Origin: Candidatus Bathyarchaeota archaeon
GTDB lineage: Archaea > Thermoproteota > Bathyarchaeia > Bathyarchaeales > Bathyarchaeaceae
DNA length: 13,194 nt
Assembly (NCBI GenBank): GCA_020346825.1
Contig: CP070791.1
Location: forward strand, 1,100,640 to 1,113,833
Reading direction: 5' to 3'
Below the pieces are notes generated by a model, which was given only the letters and a program-made list of their open reading frames with translations, did not search any database and was not told the origin of the DNA. A program made the position numbers and the translations under genes. Positions 11,925-13,194 of the stretch are shown here, piece by piece (position 1 is the first letter of the stretch; the number at the start of each line of letters is the position of its first letter).

Positions 11925-12803
11925 TTATCTACCTCGCGTAGTTAAGAGCACAACACCCAAGAGTGAAAGAAACCCTCCAATCATGGACAGAACAAAAGGT
12001 ATCTCCCCAAGCCAAAGCCAGGCGATCAGGATGGCTAGGACAGGCGAAAGGTAAAGAAAACTTGTCGCAATCGAAGCAGGGACTCGCGAGAGAGCGTATG
12101 TCCAGGTCACATAGGCCAGGGCCGCTGGAAAGACCCCGAGGTAAACCACGGCCAAAGTCGCATCGAGAGAAGCAACTTGAATCGAGTGGGTCAAGCCTGG
12201 AAGGAAAGCCATCATGAAGAACGTCCCTGCCCAAATGGTGTAAGCAGTGAACTGGAACGCGCTGTACTTCTTTAGATAAGGCTTCTGAAAAACAAAATAC
12301 AAGCTTGTGGAGAACGCAGACACAAGGATCAAGAAGGCTCCCTGATCGAACCGAACTCCCTCTACTTCGCCAAAAGCAACTAGTGCTACCCCGAAAAAGC
12401 TCACAGTAATGCCCAACCAACCATAAATGCTAAGATGCTCCCCCAAGAAGACTTTAGCTAAAAAAGCAGTGAAGACTGGACCAGAAGCTATCAAGAGGCT
12501 TGCCGCCCCTGCGGTCACAGTAGTTTCCCCATAGACCAACGCCACATGGTAAACAGTAATACCTAGGAATCCCAGCGTCAGAATGGATGGAAGATCCCGT
12601 ACCTCAGGCATACGCATTCGGGTCAACGCGGCGTACACTATCAACATCGTGGAGGCAACCAAAAACCGAAAGAGAGCCAACTGTCCAGGGGGATAGGATT
12701 CAAGGCCAGCTCGAATCCCAGCAAACGCAGAGGCCCAAAAAATAAGGGTCGCTCCAAGTGCGGCCAGAGTACGGGCATCCATCTGCTTTTTTGTCTTTCT
12801 CAC
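11925..12803 (-). CDS. DMT-superfamily transporter (two EamA domains)
   Basis: 292 residues from GTG 12803, or 285 from the in-frame ATG at 12782. Ten membrane segments form two EamA repeats, about 8-135 and 148-288. Family landmarks are LGATLIFWASAFAGIRAGLE at the start, GAASLLIASGPVFTAFLAKVFLGEHLS closing the first repeat, and ATSFLYLSPVLAILIAWLWLGEIP closing the second, each with the typical (F/W)LGE motif. Relatives export amino acids, nucleosides or other small metabolites; the substrate cannot be told here. A TATA-like TAATAAG (12820-12814) is about 33 bases before the inner ATG, favouring a short-leader start there; neither start has a ribosome site. It is convergent with the PhzF-family gene and co-directional with the DUF167 gene, with a 152-base gap between them. 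Confidence 0.9.
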   Translation of the reverse strand: MRKTKKQMDARTLAALGATLIFWASAFAGIRAGLESYPPGQLALFRFLVASTMLIVYAALTRMRMPEVRDLPSILTLGFLGITVYHVALVYGETTVTAGAASLLIASGPVFTAFLAKVFLGEHLSIYGWLGITVSFFGVALVAFGEVEGVRFDQGAFLILVSAFSTSLYFVFQKPYLKKYSAFQFTAYTIWAGTFFMMAFLPGLTHSIQVASLDATLAVVYLGVFPAALAYVTWTYALSRVPASIATSFLYLSPVLAILIAWLWLGEIPFVLSMIGGFLSLLGVVLLTTRGR

Positions 12804-12813
12804 TCTCTTTGTT

Positions 12814-12820
12814 CTTATTA
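12814..12820 (-). promoter_or_regulatory. Possible TATA box of the DMT transporter gene
   Basis: TAATAAG on the minus strand would start transcription near 12790, just before the inner ATG at 12782 and after the GTG at 12803. If it is used, the seven N-terminal residues read from GTG are not translated. Support is limited to spacing and AT content. Confidence 0.3.
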
Positions 12821-12955
12821 CTAATCCGCTCCATACTCGTCCAAGTTGCTAGGGAGATAACAAAAGTTAGCCCCTCGGTCGTATTTTCGTGTTTGTGCGC
12901 GCGCAGGACCATACAATTGTAGCTCAAGGATATCAGGTATCAACAGCATCACCGT

Positions 12956-13194
12956 CTACCGCTCGCGCGCGGCTAAGACCTGTCTAACTTCATTTGCTTC
13001 GATGTCCCTGATCAAAACTCTCTTCTGCCTCGCAGTGATCCCTGAAAGAATTTCTACTCTCCTCTTTAGAAGCTTTGAAAGCTCTCTTATCAACTCTCTA
13101 TTGACTCTACCTTTCACTGGAGCTTCTCGACAAAAAACCAAGAGTCTGTCTTCCTCGATCTTTGTCTGGAATTCTTTTGAATTAGGTTTAACGT
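12956..13194 (-). CDS. DUF167 (YggU-like) family protein, 5' end outside window
   Basis: The frame is open from the stop TAG at 12958-12956 to the right edge of the window, 78 residues in all. It begins VKPNSKEFQTKIEEDRLLVF, in line with the family start (VKPxSK...), so only a few N-terminal residues are missing. The core is REAPVKGRVNRELIRELSKLL followed by VEILSGITARQKRVLIRDI, the DUF167 pattern of AP(V/P)xGxAN and the SGxTxRxK turn. An internal TTG at 13141 would cut off the first strand and is not the true start. The function of the family is unknown; bacterial members are small single-domain proteins. The extreme C-terminus is coded by a CG-rich run (CGCGCGCG, 12964-12971). Confidence 0.88.
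   Translation of the reverse strand, partial: VKPNSKEFQTKIEEDRLLVFCREAPVKGRVNRELIRELSKLLKRRVEILSGITARQKRVLIRDIEANEVRQVLAARER

Noticed and set aside
11929..12420. A 163-residue minus-strand frame overlapping the DMT transporter
   Set aside because: It is a frame-shifted reading of the same strand, rich in Cys, Ser and Arg, without family features, whereas the other frame is a full EamA protein.
12700..12927. A 75-residue minus-strand frame across the DMT transporter start
   Set aside because: It overlaps the transporter out of frame and has no recognisable content; the region is better explained as promoter.
12956..13141. A complete 61-residue gene starting at TTG 13141
   Set aside because: The frame stays open to the window edge and the upstream residues (VKPNSKEF...) match the DUF167 N-terminus, so the gene is cut by the window.

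Overview
The window is archaeal chromosome. It carries genes found only in archaea and eukaryotes among cellular life (TFB with a zinc ribbon, Gar1, SRP19, ribosomal protein S8e), AT-rich TATA/BRE-like promoters, and a mix of Shine-Dalgarno-led and apparently leaderless starts, including GTG and TTG. The combination of acyl-CoA dehydrogenase, EtfAB, an HdrD-like Fe-S protein and a 4-hydroxybutyryl-CoA dehydratase suggests an anaerobic TACK-type archaeon, possibly Bathyarchaeia. That placement is an inference and no phylogeny was run. Coding density is high and no intergenic stretch exceeds 300 bases.

Region 1 (1-2471) is information processing. It holds the 3' end of S8e (+), SRP19 (-), then a gar1-tfb pair (+) joined by an ATGA overlap, and a small zinc-ribbon/coiled-coil protein (+) of unknown role. 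SRP19 is convergent with S8e (11-base gap) and diverges from gar1.

Region 2 (2475-6824, all minus) is a fatty-acid or short-chain acyl-CoA redox module. In transcription order it reads: an HdrD-like protein with two [4Fe-4S] ferredoxin motifs and two CCG domains, then from a separate promoter etfB-etfA-acyl-CoA dehydrogenase. Electrons taken from an acyl-CoA would pass from the dehydrogenase FAD to EtfAB and then plausibly to the Fe-S protein. The acceptor beyond it is unknown.

Region 3 (6962-9197, minus) is a tight three-gene operon: a four-helix membrane protein of unknown family, an ArsB/NhaD-type ion permease, and an 82-residue soluble protein. A short shared control region separates it from region 4.

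Region 4 (9291-11725, plus) holds a 4-hydroxybutyryl-CoA dehydratase with every cluster ligand and catalytic residue I could check in place, followed by a PhzF-family isomerase with its own promoter. The dehydratase makes crotonyl-CoA, a possible substrate or product of the region 2 dehydrogenase, so regions 2 and 4 may belong to one pathway (4-hydroxybutyrate/4-aminobutyrate to butyryl-CoA, or its reverse).

Region 5 (11925-13194, minus) is a DMT/EamA transporter and a DUF167 (YggU-like) gene whose start lies beyond the window. I saw no tRNA, rRNA, CRISPR array, insertion sequence or toxin/defence gene.
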